Program-made: the position numbers and the translations under genes
Notes under the pieces: generated by a model
Told to the model about the DNA's origin: nothing
Database searches by the model: none
What the model saw: the letters and a program-made list of their open reading frames with translations, nothing else
Origin: Streptomyces sp. NBS 14/10
Lineage (GTDB): Bacteria; Actinomycetota; Actinomycetes; Streptomycetales; Streptomycetaceae
Reading direction: 5' to 3'
DNA: 64,000 nucleotides
Assembly (NCBI RefSeq): GCF_002224125.1
Contig: NZ_NCSM01000013.1
Location: 62,001-126,000, forward strand
Shown: positions 15,486 through 25,420 of the stretch, piece by piece
Layout of the letters: the number at the start of each line of letters is the position of its first letter
How positions within the stretch are numbered: position 1 is the stretch's first letter

Positions 15486-15839
15486 ATGAAGCTCGAACAG
15501 GCACTACACGCGGCACGGGCACTGGTGCTCGCCGATCTCGCGGCGGGAGAAGTGGCCCAGGCGGACATCGTCTCGCTCGTCGAGGACTCCATCGCACACC
15601 GCAGATGGTGGGTCGAGCAGTGGCCGGAGGGCGCCACGTACTTGGCCGGGCTGGTGGCCCAGGACGTACAGGACGCCCTGCTCGAGCGGTACGGCCGCTG
15701 GCCGCTGTGCCCGGTGTGCACGGAGGGCGGCGATCTCCACGCGCTGGACGTGGAGCCGGAATTGGGGCCCGATCCGCACTGGGTGTGCGGCAAGACGGCG
15801 GTGGCGGTGGCACGGGTGGGGGCGCTCGGGACCGTATGA
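15486..15839 (+). CDS. conserved hypothetical protein with a Cys cluster
   Basis: 117 residues opening MKLEQALHAARALVLADLAA. The central part is helical (SIAHRRWWVEQWPEGATYLA) and the C-terminal third has RWPLCPVC, then HWVCGKTA, with a third Cys and a His near the pair, suggesting a small zinc-binding site. I recognise it only as an actinobacterial protein of unknown function. The ATG at 15486 begins the conserved-looking part. It lies between an exporter gene and a repeat-rich gap, on the same strand as both neighbours. Confidence 0.7.
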   Translation: MKLEQALHAARALVLADLAAGEVAQADIVSLVEDSIAHRRWWVEQWPEGATYLAGLVAQDVQDALLERYGRWPLCPVCTEGGDLHALDVEPELGPDPHWVCGKTAVAVARVGALGTV

Positions 15840-15840
15840 C

Positions 15841-15892
15841 GGGCGGACGGACGGACGGGCGGACGGGCGGACGGACGGGCGGACGGACGGGC
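15841..15892. repeat. GGAC/GGGC simple repeat
   Basis: About 50 bp of GGAC and GGGC units in 4- and 8-bp steps follow directly after a stop codon. It is slippage-prone simple sequence with no sign of coding. Confidence 0.75.
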
Positions 15893-15991
15893 GCGCTGGG
15901 GCTGGCACGGCGGCGCCTCGGGGCCGACAGGGCGGGGCCTCCTGACTGCCCCTCTTGACGGCCCCTCTCGGCGACCCCCTCGACGCGCCTC

Positions 15992-16055
15992 TTGACGGCC
16001 CCCGAGCGCTGAAAATATCTTTCACGGGTGAGTAGCAAGCTGAAGGAAACTTTCA
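15992..16055 (+). promoter_or_regulatory. promoter and paired operators of the MurR/RpiR-type gene
   Basis: TTGACG (15992-15997) and TATCTT (16016-16021) lie 18 bases apart. Two near-palindromes follow one pattern: TGAAAATATCTTTCA (16010-16024), covering the -10, and TGAAGGAAACTTTCA (16041-16055), covering the ribosome-binding site GAAGGA. The TGAA-N7-TTCA form suits MurR/RpiR-family dimers, so autoregulation is likely. Confidence 0.7.
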
Positions 16056-16057
16056 CC

Positions 16058-16957
16058 GTGACCGAAGCCACTCCACCCGCCCCCGCCGCCCTCGCGGCCA
16101 AGGTCCGCACCCTCGTGCCCTCCATGACCCGCTCGATGCAGCGCGTCGCCGAGGCCGTGGCGGGGGATCCGGCCGGTTGCGCCGCGCTCACCGTCACCGG
16201 GCTCGCCGAGCGCACCGGCACCAGCGAGGCCACCGTCGTCCGCACCTCGCGGCTGCTCGGCTATCCCGGCTACCGCGATCTGCGCCTCGCGCTCGCCGCG
16301 CTCGCCGCGCAGCAGGCGGCCGGCCGCGCCCCGGCCGTCACGGCGGACATCGCCGTGGACGACCCCATCGCCGACGTCGTCACCAAGCTCGCCCAGGAAG
16401 AGCAGCAGTGCCTGGCCGACACCGCCGCCGGTCTTGACACCAGCCAGCTCGAAGCGGCCGTCGCCGCGCTCTCCACCGCACGCCGGATCGATGTCTACGG
16501 CGTCGGCGCCTCCAGCCTGGTCGGCCAGGACCTGGTCCAGAAGCTGCTGCGCATCGGACTGATAGCGCATGCCCACGCCGATCCGCACCTCGCGGTCACC
16601 AACGCCGTGCAGCTGCACTCCGGCGACGTCGCGCTCGCGATCACCCATTCGGGCCGTACCACCGACGTCATCGAGCCCCTGCGCGTCGCCTTCGAGCACG
16701 GAGCCACCACCGTCGCGATCACCGGCCGCCCCGACGGTGAGGTCGCGCAGTACGCGGATTTCGTGCTCACCACGTCCACCGCCCGCGAGAGCGAGCTGCG
16801 CCCGGCCGCGATGTCCAGCCGCACCAGTCAACTTCTCGTCGTGGACTGCCTCTTCATAGGTGTGGCGCAGCGTACGTACGAGGCGGCCGCGCCCGCGCTC
16901 GCGGCCTCGTACGAAGCGCTCGCCCACCGGCATGACCCCCGGCCCGGCCCCCGCTGA
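16058..16957 (+). CDS. MurR/RpiR-family regulator with SIS domain
   Basis: 299 residues. The N-terminal HTH_6 domain (SMTRSMQRVAEAVAGDPAGC, then SEATVVRTSRLLGYPGYRDL) binds DNA. A C-terminal SIS phosphosugar-binding domain spans about residues 115-270 (RRIDVYGVGASSLVGQDL, AITHSGRTTDVIEPLR, TTVAITGRP). I chose GTG 16058 because GAAGGA lies nine bases upstream; the in-frame GTG at 16028 has none and sits in the operator. Its place before murQ on the same strand points to MurNAc-6-P or GlcNAc-6-P as effector (inference). It probably represses itself and murQ. Confidence 0.88.
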   Translation: MTEATPPAPAALAAKVRTLVPSMTRSMQRVAEAVAGDPAGCAALTVTGLAERTGTSEATVVRTSRLLGYPGYRDLRLALAALAAQQAAGRAPAVTADIAVDDPIADVVTKLAQEEQQCLADTAAGLDTSQLEAAVAALSTARRIDVYGVGASSLVGQDLVQKLLRIGLIAHAHADPHLAVTNAVQLHSGDVALAITHSGRTTDVIEPLRVAFEHGATTVAITGRPDGEVAQYADFVLTTSTARESELRPAAMSSRTSQLLVVDCLFIGVAQRTYEAAAPALAASYEALAHRHDPRPGPR

Positions 16958-17083
16958 CGCGCTGACGCGCTGACCGAGCGTCGAGCATCGAGCGTCGACC
17001 GAGTCGGGACACCCCCCGTAACGGCGGGGCCCCATACCGGCGGGCCCCGTCACCACCCCCGTACCGGAAAGAGCCGCTTCGTC

Positions 17084-18019
17084 ATGACTTCCGCCGCTGA
17101 ACAGGAACAGCTGCGCGCCCAGCTGGACACGCTCACCACCGAGGCGTTCCGCCCCGAGCTCGCCGAGATCGACCGGCTGGAGACCATCGAGATCGCCCGC
17201 ATCATGAACGGCGAGGACGCGGCCGTGCCCGCGGCCGTCGCCACCCAGCTCCCGCGGATCGCCGCCGCGATCGACGCCATCGCCGAGCGTATGGCCCGCG
17301 GCGGCCGGCTGATCTACGCGGGCGCGGGCACCGCCGGGCGGCTCGGCGTGCTCGACGCCAGCGAGTGCCCGCCCACCTTCAACACGGACCCGGACCGGGT
17401 CGTCGGGCTGATCGCGGGCGGCCCCGCCGCCATGGTGACCTCCATCGAGGGCGCCGAGGACAGCAAGGAGCTGGCCGCGGCCGACCTCGACGCGCTGGGC
17501 GTCGGCGCCGACGACACCGTCGTCGGTATCTCCGCCTCCGGCCGCACCCCGTACGCGGTCGGCGCGGTCGAGCACGCCCGTCGGCTCGGGGCGCTCACCG
17601 TCGGGCTGTCGTGCAACGCGGGCTCGGCGCTCGCGGCGGCGGCCGAGCACGGTATCGAGGTCGTGGTCGGTCCTGAGCTGCTGACCGGCTCCACCCGGCT
17701 GAAGGCGGGCACGGCCCAGAAGCTCGTGCTCAACATGGTCTCGACCATCACCATGATCCGGCTGGGCAAGACCTACGGAAATCTGATGGTCGATGTGCGC
17801 GCCTCGAACAAGAAGCTGCGCGCGCGTTCGCGCCGTATCGTCTCCCTGGCCACCGGCGCCCCCGATCCGCAGATCGAGGCCGCGCTGGCCGCCGGCGACG
17901 GGGAGACGAAACACGCCATCCTGGCCATCCTCGGCGGGGTCGACGCCCCCACCGCCACCCGGCTGCTGAGCGAGTCGGACGGCCATCTGCGTGCGGCCCT
18001 GGAGGCCGCGCAGGCGTAA
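17084..18019 (+). CDS. murQ: N-acetylmuramic acid 6-phosphate etherase
   Basis: 311 residues. MurQ cleaves the lactyl ether of MurNAc-6-phosphate, giving GlcNAc-6-phosphate and D-lactate in cell-wall recycling in the cytosol. The family core is complete: GRLIYAGAGTAGRLGVLDAS with ECPPTFNTDP, the catalytic-Glu region IEGAEDSKE, GISASGRTPY, and TGSTRLKAGTAQKLVLNMVS then TITMIRLGKTYGNLMVDVRA. Length is standard. The ATG at 17084 follows GGAAAG. It lies 126 bp behind the MurR-like regulator on the same strand and is closed by a strong terminator. Its product feeds NagA, encoded at 29355. Confidence 0.96.
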   Translation: MTSAAEQEQLRAQLDTLTTEAFRPELAEIDRLETIEIARIMNGEDAAVPAAVATQLPRIAAAIDAIAERMARGGRLIYAGAGTAGRLGVLDASECPPTFNTDPDRVVGLIAGGPAAMVTSIEGAEDSKELAAADLDALGVGADDTVVGISASGRTPYAVGAVEHARRLGALTVGLSCNAGSALAAAAEHGIEVVVGPELLTGSTRLKAGTAQKLVLNMVSTITMIRLGKTYGNLMVDVRASNKKLRARSRRIVSLATGAPDPQIEAALAAGDGETKHAILAILGGVDAPTATRLLSESDGHLRAALEAAQA

Positions 18020-18040
18020 AAGCCTCATTCAGCAACGCCG

Positions 18041-18075
18041 TCGGGGCGGCACCCTGGGAGAGGGTGCCGCCCCGA
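18041..18075 (+). terminator. strong hairpin terminator after murQ
   Basis: TCGGGGCGGCACCC (18041-18054) and GGGTGCCGCCCCGA (18062-18075) form a perfect 14-bp stem with a 7-base loop. It lies between convergent murQ and groEL and could serve both. Confidence 0.85.
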
Positions 18076-18150
18076 CGTACCGATGTACCCGATGTACGTG
18101 ATGTTTCGGGCAATCAGCTGATGAACAGCCGATCGACGTCAAGCCGTCGA

Positions 18151-19965
<1,815 letters not shown>

Positions 19966-20043
19966 CGCCCAAAGGGCTACCAGGCAGAACTTGCTGGTCA
20001 TGGGCGCGGGAGGAGCCGACGACACTGATCGTCTGCGGTCACG

Positions 20044-20082
20044 TCAAAGGGCCCGCTACCCCTGGGGGTACGGGCCCTTTGA
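20044..20082 (-). terminator. terminator of the cold-shock gene
   Basis: TCAAAGGGCCCG (20044-20055) and CGGGCCCTTTGA (20071-20082) form a perfect 12-bp stem, extended by TACCCC/GGGGTA inside. It lies just past the stop codon at 20116. Confidence 0.85.
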
Positions 20083-20115
20083 ACAGTCCAGTCAGCTGCC
20101 TCGCGTCGGCGCGCT

Positions 20116-20322
20116 TCAGCCAACAGCCACGCGGACCATGTCCGCCTGCGGCCCCTTCTGACCCTGCGAGATCTCGAACTCGACCCGCTGGCCTTCCTCG
20201 AGGGTGCGGTAGCCGTCCATCTGGATCGCGCTGTAGTGGACGAACACGTCCGCACCACCGTCGACCGCGATGAAGCCGTACCCCTTCTCCGCGTTGAACC
20301 ACTTGACGGTGCCCTGAGCCAT
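20116..20322 (-). CDS. cold-shock domain protein (CspA family)
   Basis: 68 residues, one cold-shock domain. RNP1 is KGYGFIAV and RNP2 VFVHYSAI, preceded by [20 protein letters not shown]. It binds single-stranded RNA and DNA and acts as an RNA chaperone or antiterminator in the cytosol. Length and motifs are standard for Streptomyces Csp paralogues. The ATG at 20322 has AGGGGAG about 10 bases upstream. It has its own promoter, a leader of about 105 nt with a G/C hairpin, and its own terminator, so it is monocistronic. Confidence 0.96.
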   Translation of the reverse strand: MAQGTVKWFNAEKGYGFIAVDGGADVFVHYSAIQMDGYRTLEEGQRVEFEISQGQKGPQADMVRVAVG

Positions 20323-20385
20323 TCCTAACTCCCCTATTGCTGGCCCTTGCGCAGGACCGCACTCCGCGGACCCGGGTCAGACCTC

Positions 20386-20406
20386 ACCCCCCGAGTCGAG
20401 GGGGGT
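20386..20406 (-). promoter_or_regulatory. hairpin in the cold-shock mRNA leader
   Basis: On the transcribed minus strand ACCCCCC and GGGGGGT flank a 7-base loop, forming a GC-only stem about 65 nt upstream of the start codon. It may influence mRNA stability or translation with temperature; no regulatory data are visible. Confidence 0.45.
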
Positions 20407-20434
20407 GTGCGCCGGAACGCGTCGACCGCCGCTG

Positions 20435-20462
20435 AATGTATCTGTCCAACTGCCCTGTGCAA
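20435..20462 (-). promoter_or_regulatory. promoter of the cold-shock gene
   Basis: TTGCAC (20457-20462) and TACATT (20435-20440) on the minus strand are 16 bases apart, placing the start near 20428 and giving a leader of about 105 nt. No gene lies between here and 20710. Confidence 0.6.
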
Positions 20463-20666
20463 CAGGTCAATCGGACGAGAATTCTGGCGACGGTCGAACG
20501 GTAATAAGTGGCAAATTCGCGTGAATTCGGGGCAAGCCGGGTCGGACATAAGGGATTAACCCGGCAATTCACGCGCACACTTCACGCACAAGTTGACGAG
20601 TTCTCATATGCGGTCGACGCGGCGCCGACGCTAGGGGATCTCCTCAACTGTATCGCGTTTCAAGAC

Positions 20667-20710
20667 ACGGAATCGCCCCGTCCGTTTCTATCAGGACGGG
20701 GCGATTCCGT
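20667..20710 (-). terminator. terminator of the thrC / sulfur-carrier genes
   Basis: ACGGAATCGCCCCGTCC (20667-20683) and GGACGGGGCGATTCCGT (20694-20710) are perfectly complementary over 17 bp with a 10-base loop. It lies 58 bp past the stop of the gene at 20768. Confidence 0.88.
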
Positions 20711-20767
20711 TTAACCCGGGGTCATGTATTCCGTTTAAGCCGCGGTCAGGGCGGGGTCAGGACCGGC

Positions 20768-21046
20768 TCAGCAGCCGCCCGCGACCGCCGGAATGATCGA
20801 GACACCGGCGCCGTCCGGGGTCGCCGTCTCCAGGCCCTCCGCGAAGCGCACATCGTCGTCGTTGACGTAGACATTCACGAAACGGCGCAGCTTGCCGGTG
20901 TCATCCAGAACGCGGGCCGCGATGCCCTGGTGGTTGCGGTCCAGGTCCGTCAGGACCTCGGCAAGGGTCGTCCCCTCGGCGCTGACCTCGGCCTGCCCGC
21001 CGGTGTAGGTGCGGAGGATGGTGGGGATCCGGACATTGACGCTCAT
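20768..21046 (-). CDS. MoaD/ThiS/CysO-like sulfur-carrier protein ending Gly-Gly-Cys
   Basis: 92 residues with a ubiquitin-like beta-grasp fold: MSVNVRIPTILRTYTGGQAE, the FVNVYVNDDDVRF strand region and the terminal SIIPAVAGG. Such proteins carry sulfur as a C-terminal Gly-Gly thiocarboxylate for cysteine, molybdopterin or thiamine synthesis. The sequence is closest in memory to mycobacterial CysO/MoaD2. One extra Cys follows Gly-Gly (codons GGC GGC TGC, then TGA), so a trimming protease such as a JAMM/Mec-type enzyme would have to expose the di-Gly. None is visible here. The ATG at 21046 follows AAGG. It lies 113 bp downstream of thrC and probably shares its transcript. Confidence 0.9.
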   Translation of the reverse strand: MSVNVRIPTILRTYTGGQAEVSAEGTTLAEVLTDLDRNHQGIAARVLDDTGKLRRFVNVYVNDDDVRFAEGLETATPDGAGVSIIPAVAGGC

Positions 21047-21159
21047 GAGGGTTTCACCTTCCAAAGGAACTGCTACGGGGAGCGAGGGCGAATTCGAGGG
21101 GCGAATTCAAGCCAGCTGGTATGAGCCGAGCTATCAGCCGAGCTATGCGCCGAGCCGAC

Positions 21160-22464
21160 TCAGCCCAGACCAGCCTCGCGGAACGCGTCGAGACTCGGGC
21201 GGATCACCGCCGTGGGCCCAGTCGTCGGGGCGACCGCGTCAAGCGTCTTGAGGCCGTCTCCGGTGTTGAGCACGACGGTGGTGAGGGTGGGGTCGAGCAC
21301 CCCGTTCTCGAGCAGCTTCTTCGCCACGCCCAGGGTCACCCCGCCCGCGGTCTCCGCGAAGATCCCCTCCGTACGGGCCAGCAGCTTGATCGCGTCGACG
21401 ACCTGCTCGTCGTTCACGTCCTCCACCGCCCCGCCCGTGCGGCGCGCGATGTCCAGCACATACGGCCCGTCCGCCGGGTTGCCGATGGCCAGCGACTTGG
21501 CGATGGTGTTCGGCTTCTGCGGCCGCACCACGTCATGGCCGGCCTTGAAGGCGGTGGAGACCGGGGAGCAGCCCTCGGCCTGGGCACCGAAGATCTTGTA
21601 CGGCTTGTCCTCGACGAGACCGAGCGCGATGAGCTCCTTCAGCCCCTTGTCGATCTTTGTGAGCTGCGAACCGGACGCGATCGGGATGACCAGCTGGTCC
21701 GGCAGCCGCCAGCCGAGCTGTTCGCAGATCTCGTACGCGAGGGTCTTGGACCCCTCCGCGTAGTACGGGCGGAGGTTGACGTTGACGAAGCCCCAGCCCT
21801 CGCCCGCCGGGTCGCCGATCAGCTCGCTGCAGAAGCGGTTGACGTCGTCGTACGTGCCCTCGATGGCGACCAGGTCGCCGCCGTAGATGGCGGCCATGAC
21901 GACCTTGCCCTGCTCCAGGTCGTGCGGGATGAAGGTGCAGGAGCGCAGGCCCGCGCGGGCGGCCGCGGCGCCGACCGCGCCCGCGAGGTTGCCGGTGGAG
22001 GAGCAGGAGAGGGTGGTGAAGCCGAAGGCGCGGGCGGCCTCGACGGCCTGGGCGACCACGCGGTCCTTGAAGGAGTGCGTCGGGTTCCCGGAGTCGTCCT
22101 TGATGTGCAGCTCGCCGGTCACCCCCAGCTCGCGGGCCAGGTTGTCGGCCTTCACCAGCTTGGTGAAGCCGGGGTTGATGTTGGGCTTGTCGGCCACGTC
22201 CGCCGGGACGGGCAGCAGCGGGGCGTAGCGCCAGATGTTGTTCGGCCCGGCCTCGATCCGCTTGCGCAGCCCCTCGGGGTCGCCGGTCGGCAGGTCGTAC
22301 GCGACTTCGAGCGGCCCGAAACACTCCACACAGGCGAAAATGGGGCCGAGGGGGAAACGCTCCCCGCACTCGCGACAGGACAGGGCGACGGCGGGGCCGA
22401 GCGAGACGGAGGAACCGGCAGAACCAGCGGATCCAGTAGAGCTTTCGACAGCTTGCACAGCCAT
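21160..22464 (-). CDS. thrC: threonine synthase
   Basis: 434 residues. ThrC converts O-phosphohomoserine to threonine and phosphate with PLP. The PLP lysine is in NPTHSFKDRVV (about K115). A zinc-ribbon-like N-terminus, LSCRECGERFPLGPIFACVE, precedes the catalytic fold. Other markers are TLSCSSTGNLAGAVGAAAAR, the phosphate-binding IPIASGSQLTK, and FAETAGGVTLG. I start at ATG 22464 (MAVQAVESS); in-frame GTG 22497 and ATG 22488 are alternatives because no start has an ideal ribosome-binding site. The N-terminal 20 residues are Ser/Gly-rich. It lies upstream of the sulfur-carrier gene. Confidence 0.95.
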   Translation of the reverse strand: MAVQAVESSTGSAGSAGSSVSLGPAVALSCRECGERFPLGPIFACVECFGPLEVAYDLPTGDPEGLRKRIEAGPNNIWRYAPLLPVPADVADKPNINPGFTKLVKADNLARELGVTGELHIKDDSGNPTHSFKDRVVAQAVEAARAFGFTTLSCSSTGNLAGAVGAAAARAGLRSCTFIPHDLEQGKVVMAAIYGGDLVAIEGTYDDVNRFCSELIGDPAGEGWGFVNVNLRPYYAEGSKTLAYEICEQLGWRLPDQLVIPIASGSQLTKIDKGLKELIALGLVEDKPYKIFGAQAEGCSPVSTAFKAGHDVVRPQKPNTIAKSLAIGNPADGPYVLDIARRTGGAVEDVNDEQVVDAIKLLARTEGIFAETAGGVTLGVAKKLLENGVLDPTLTTVVLNTGDGLKTLDAVAPTTGPTAVIRPSLDAFREAGLG

Positions 22465-22798
22465 GGAGGCGAGGCCCTTTCTCCTCATCTTCCTCACGGC
22501 GCATCTCGCCGCGAGCCGGAATTGGCACCTTCCCTAGCCGGGCCCCGCTTCGCGTGACGAATCAGGACTGGCTGGAGGGTTGCCGGGGCTTCAACGGGCC
22601 GTTCCCTCTGCCCCTCTGGATGAGCGGTATGACGCCGGCCGAGCCGGCGTGTTTATCGCACGGGACCCCCGACATACAGCGGTCACGTGCGCTGTTCAAG
22701 ACTGTAACCGAAGGCCCGGATGGTTGAGATAGTCGTCCGAAGCGCGAGATGGATCACAGCTGACGCGCGCGAAGCACAACGAGGCACAACAGGGAGGC
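22465..22798. other. divergent gap between thrC and gpgS
   Basis: 334 bp without a credible gene. It contains the hairpin at 22632-22650, and AGGGAGG at its end is the gpgS ribosome-binding site. I see no T-box or riboswitch-like conserved core. Confidence 0.5.
22632..22650. other. short GC hairpin with trailing T residues
   Basis: ACGCCGGC and GCCGGCGT form an 8-bp stem with a 3-base loop, followed on the plus strand by GTTTAT. It could be a weak terminator reading rightwards or a leader structure for thrC reading leftwards; neither can be decided. Confidence 0.35.
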
Positions 22799-23791
22799 AT
22801 GGCCGTGCTGGAAGAGGTCGAGCGCTGGCTGAAGGAGCGGTCCTGGTCCGCCGACGACCGTCCGCTGACGCGCCTGCTCGCCGCCAAGCGCGCCACGGGC
22901 CGGACCGTGAGCGTCGTCCTGCCCGCCCTCAACGAGGAGGCGACGGTCGGCGAAATCGCCGCGGCCATCCGCCGCGAGCTGATGGGCGAGGCCGCGCCCC
23001 TGGTCGACGAGCTGGTGGTGGTGGACTCCGGGTCCACCGACCGCACCGCCGAGGTCGCCGCGGCGGCCGGGGCGAGGGTCGTGCACCGGGACTCGCTGCT
23101 GCCCGAGCTGCCGGCGCTGCCCGGCAAGGGCGAGGTGCTGTGGCGCTCGCTGCTGGCGACCAGCGGCGACATCATCTGCTTCATAGACGCCGACCTGCGC
23201 GAATTCGACGCCCGCTTCGTCTCCGGGATCGTCGGCCCGCTGCTGACCGAGCCGGACGTACAGCTGGTCAAGGGGATGTACGACCGGCCGCTCGGCCCTG
23301 AGTTCGACGGGCTCGCCTCCGGCAAGACCACAGGCCAAGGCGTCGGCCAGGGCGGACGGGTCACCGAGCTGGTCGCCCGGCCGCTGCTCAATCTGCACTG
23401 GCCGCGGCTGGCCGGTTTCGTACAGCCGCTCGGCGGTGAGTACGCGGCGCGCCGCTCGCTGCTGGAGCGGCTGCCGTTCCCCGTCGGATACGGGGTGGAA
23501 CTCGCCATTCTCATCGACTCGCTGCACACGGTCGGGCTCGACGCGCTCGCCCAGGTCGACCTCGGCGTGCGCAGACACCGCCACCAGGACCCGCAGGCGC
23601 TCGGCCGGATGGCGGCCACGATCTACCGCACGGCCCAGCTGCGGCTGGCCCGCGGGCATCTGGTGCGGCCGCGGCTGACCCAGTTCGACCGGGGCGAGGC
23701 CGGTTTTGTGGCGCGGACCAGCGATGTGGACACGGAGGAGCGGCCGCCGATGATCGAGATCCCGGAGTACGTGGAGCGGCGGGCGGCGTGA
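22799..23791 (+). CDS. gpgS: glucosyl-3-phosphoglycerate synthase
   Basis: 330 residues, GT81-family glycosyltransferase (GT-A fold). It transfers glucose from a nucleotide sugar to 3-phosphoglycerate, the first step to glucosylglycerate. VSVVLPALNEEATVGEI opens the fold, VVDSGSTDRTAEVA binds the nucleotide, and FIDADLREF holds the D-x-D metal motif. The acceptor region includes GKGEVLWRSLLATSGD and LVARPLLNLHWPRLAGFVQP. The ATG at 22799 has AGGGAGG upstream. It is followed 86 bp later by otsA on the same strand, grouping two compatible-solute pathways. No glucosyl-phosphoglycerate phosphatase is next to it. Confidence 0.93.
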   Translation: MAVLEEVERWLKERSWSADDRPLTRLLAAKRATGRTVSVVLPALNEEATVGEIAAAIRRELMGEAAPLVDELVVVDSGSTDRTAEVAAAAGARVVHRDSLLPELPALPGKGEVLWRSLLATSGDIICFIDADLREFDARFVSGIVGPLLTEPDVQLVKGMYDRPLGPEFDGLASGKTTGQGVGQGGRVTELVARPLLNLHWPRLAGFVQPLGGEYAARRSLLERLPFPVGYGVELAILIDSLHTVGLDALAQVDLGVRRHRHQDPQALGRMAATIYRTAQLRLARGHLVRPRLTQFDRGEAGFVARTSDVDTEERPPMIEIPEYVERRAA

Positions 23792-23877
23792 CGCCCCCGG
23801 TCTTGTTGGGAGCCGCCGACAGGGGCAAGAAACCGCACGCACGTTTGCGCGACGCATGAGGTGGCTAGGTACGCGAC

Positions 23878-25338
23878 ATGGCCTCTGAGCACAGTGCTGC
23901 ACAGGTCCTCGTCGCGTCCAACCGCGGCCCGGTCTCCTACGCCCTGCGGGAGGACGGTTCGCTCGACGCCAAACGCGGCGGCGGCGGGCTGGTCTCCGGT
24001 CTCAGCGCCATAGGGCCGGACGCCGGGGCCGTATGGGTCTGCGCGGCGCTGGGCGACGGCGACCGCGAGGCGGCCAGGCGGGCCGGGGCCGGGCATCTGG
24101 ACGCGGGCGACACCGGCGGGCAGCTGGTGCGGATGCTCGACATCGCGCCGGAGATCTTCGACGCCGCGTACAACGGCATCGCGAACTCGGTGCTGTGGTT
24201 CGTCCACCACCTGCTCTACCAGACGCCGCTCGAACCGGTCTTCGGCGCGGAGTTCCGCGCCCAGTGGGACGCCTACGAGGCGTACAACGCGGCCTTCGCG
24301 GACGCCCTCGCCCAGGAGGCCGCCGACGGCGCGGCCGTGCTGATCCAGGACTACCACCTGGCGCTGGTGCCGGGACTGCTCCGCGAGCGGCGGCCCGACC
24401 TGCGGATCGGCCACTTCTCGCACACCCCCTGGGCACCCCCGGACTACTACCGGCTGCTGCCGGACGATGTGGCGGCGGGCGTGCTGCGCGGCATCCTCGG
24501 CGGTGACCGCGCCGCGTTCCTCACCGAGCGCTGGGCCCTGGCCTTCGCCGACTGCGCCGCGGCGGTGCTCGGCGCGGAGGTGGTGCGGGACGGCGCGCGG
24601 CTGTCCGTGCGCCTCGACGGGCGCGAGACCCGGCTGGGCGTGCACGGCCTCGGCGCGGACGCGGACTTCCTGCTCCAGCGGTCGCGGGCCGCGGACGTCG
24701 ACGAGCGGCTGACGGCCCTGCGCGCGCAGATCGGCCCCGGGCGCAGAACCGTCGTCCGGGTGGACCGCACCGAGCTGTCCAAGAACATCGTCCGCGGGCT
24801 GCTGGCCTACCGGCGGCTGCTGGAGACCCGCCCCGAGTGGCGGGAGCGCGTGGTGCACATCGCCTTCGCCTACCCCTCCCGCCAGGACCTGGCCGTCTAC
24901 CGCGACTACACGGAGCAGGTGCGGCTGCTCGCCGCCGGGATCAACGCCGAGTACGGCACGGAGGGCTGGCAGCCGGTCGCCCTCCATGTGAAGGACGATT
25001 TCGCGCGGTCGCTGGCCGCCTACCGGCTGGCCGACGTGGCCCTGGTCAACCCGATCCGGGACGGGATGAACCTGGTCGCCAAGGAGGTGCCGGTGGTCTC
25101 CGAGCGCGGCTGCGCGCTGGTGCTGTCGCGGGAGGCCGGGGCGTACGCGGAGCTGGGCGAGGCCGCGCTGGTGGTCAACCCGTACGACATCGAGGCGACG
25201 GCGCGGGCGCTGCACGAGGCGCTGTCGATGGGGGACGGCGAGCGGGCGGAGCGTACGAAGCGGCTGGTGGCCGCGGCGACGGCGCTGCCGCCCGCGCAGT
25301 GGTTCCTCGCGCAGCTGCGGGAGCTGACGGAGGCCTGA
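23878..25338 (+). CDS. otsA: trehalose-6-phosphate synthase (GT20)
   Basis: 486 residues. OtsA joins UDP- or GDP-glucose and glucose-6-phosphate to make trehalose-6-phosphate. Motifs in order: SNRGPVSY, RGGGGLVSGL, WFVHHLLYQ, VLIQDYHLALVPGLLRERRP, GHFSHTPW, RVDRTELSKNIVRGLLAYRR, and the donor loop NPIRDGMNLVAKE with SREAGAYAELGEAALVVNPY. All key GT20 regions are present and the length is usual. The ATG at 23878 begins at the conserved N-terminus. It converges on otsB, the next enzyme, encoded on the opposite strand across a shared terminator. Confidence 0.96.
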   Translation: MASEHSAAQVLVASNRGPVSYALREDGSLDAKRGGGGLVSGLSAIGPDAGAVWVCAALGDGDREAARRAGAGHLDAGDTGGQLVRMLDIAPEIFDAAYNGIANSVLWFVHHLLYQTPLEPVFGAEFRAQWDAYEAYNAAFADALAQEAADGAAVLIQDYHLALVPGLLRERRPDLRIGHFSHTPWAPPDYYRLLPDDVAAGVLRGILGGDRAAFLTERWALAFADCAAAVLGAEVVRDGARLSVRLDGRETRLGVHGLGADADFLLQRSRAADVDERLTALRAQIGPGRRTVVRVDRTELSKNIVRGLLAYRRLLETRPEWRERVVHIAFAYPSRQDLAVYRDYTEQVRLLAAGINAEYGTEGWQPVALHVKDDFARSLAAYRLADVALVNPIRDGMNLVAKEVPVVSERGCALVLSREAGAYAELGEAALVVNPYDIEATARALHEALSMGDGERAERTKRLVAAATALPPAQWFLAQLRELTEA

Positions 25339-25355
25339 CGCCGGGGGTTCGGTGA

Positions 25356-25382
25356 GGGCCGCGGGTCCGCCGCCCGCGGCCC
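25356..25382. terminator. two-way terminator between otsA and otsB
   Basis: GGGCCGCGGG (25356-25365) and CCCGCGGCCC (25373-25382) form a perfect 10-bp stem with a 7-base loop between the convergent genes. Confidence 0.75.
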
Positions 25383-25420
25383 GGAAAGGTCTGCCGCTCG
25401 CGCGGCTCACGCGGGGCTCC

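Noticed and set aside
22465..22798. Riboswitch or T-box controlling thrC
   Set aside because: Only one short hairpin is present. There is no T-box sequence or recognised riboswitch core.
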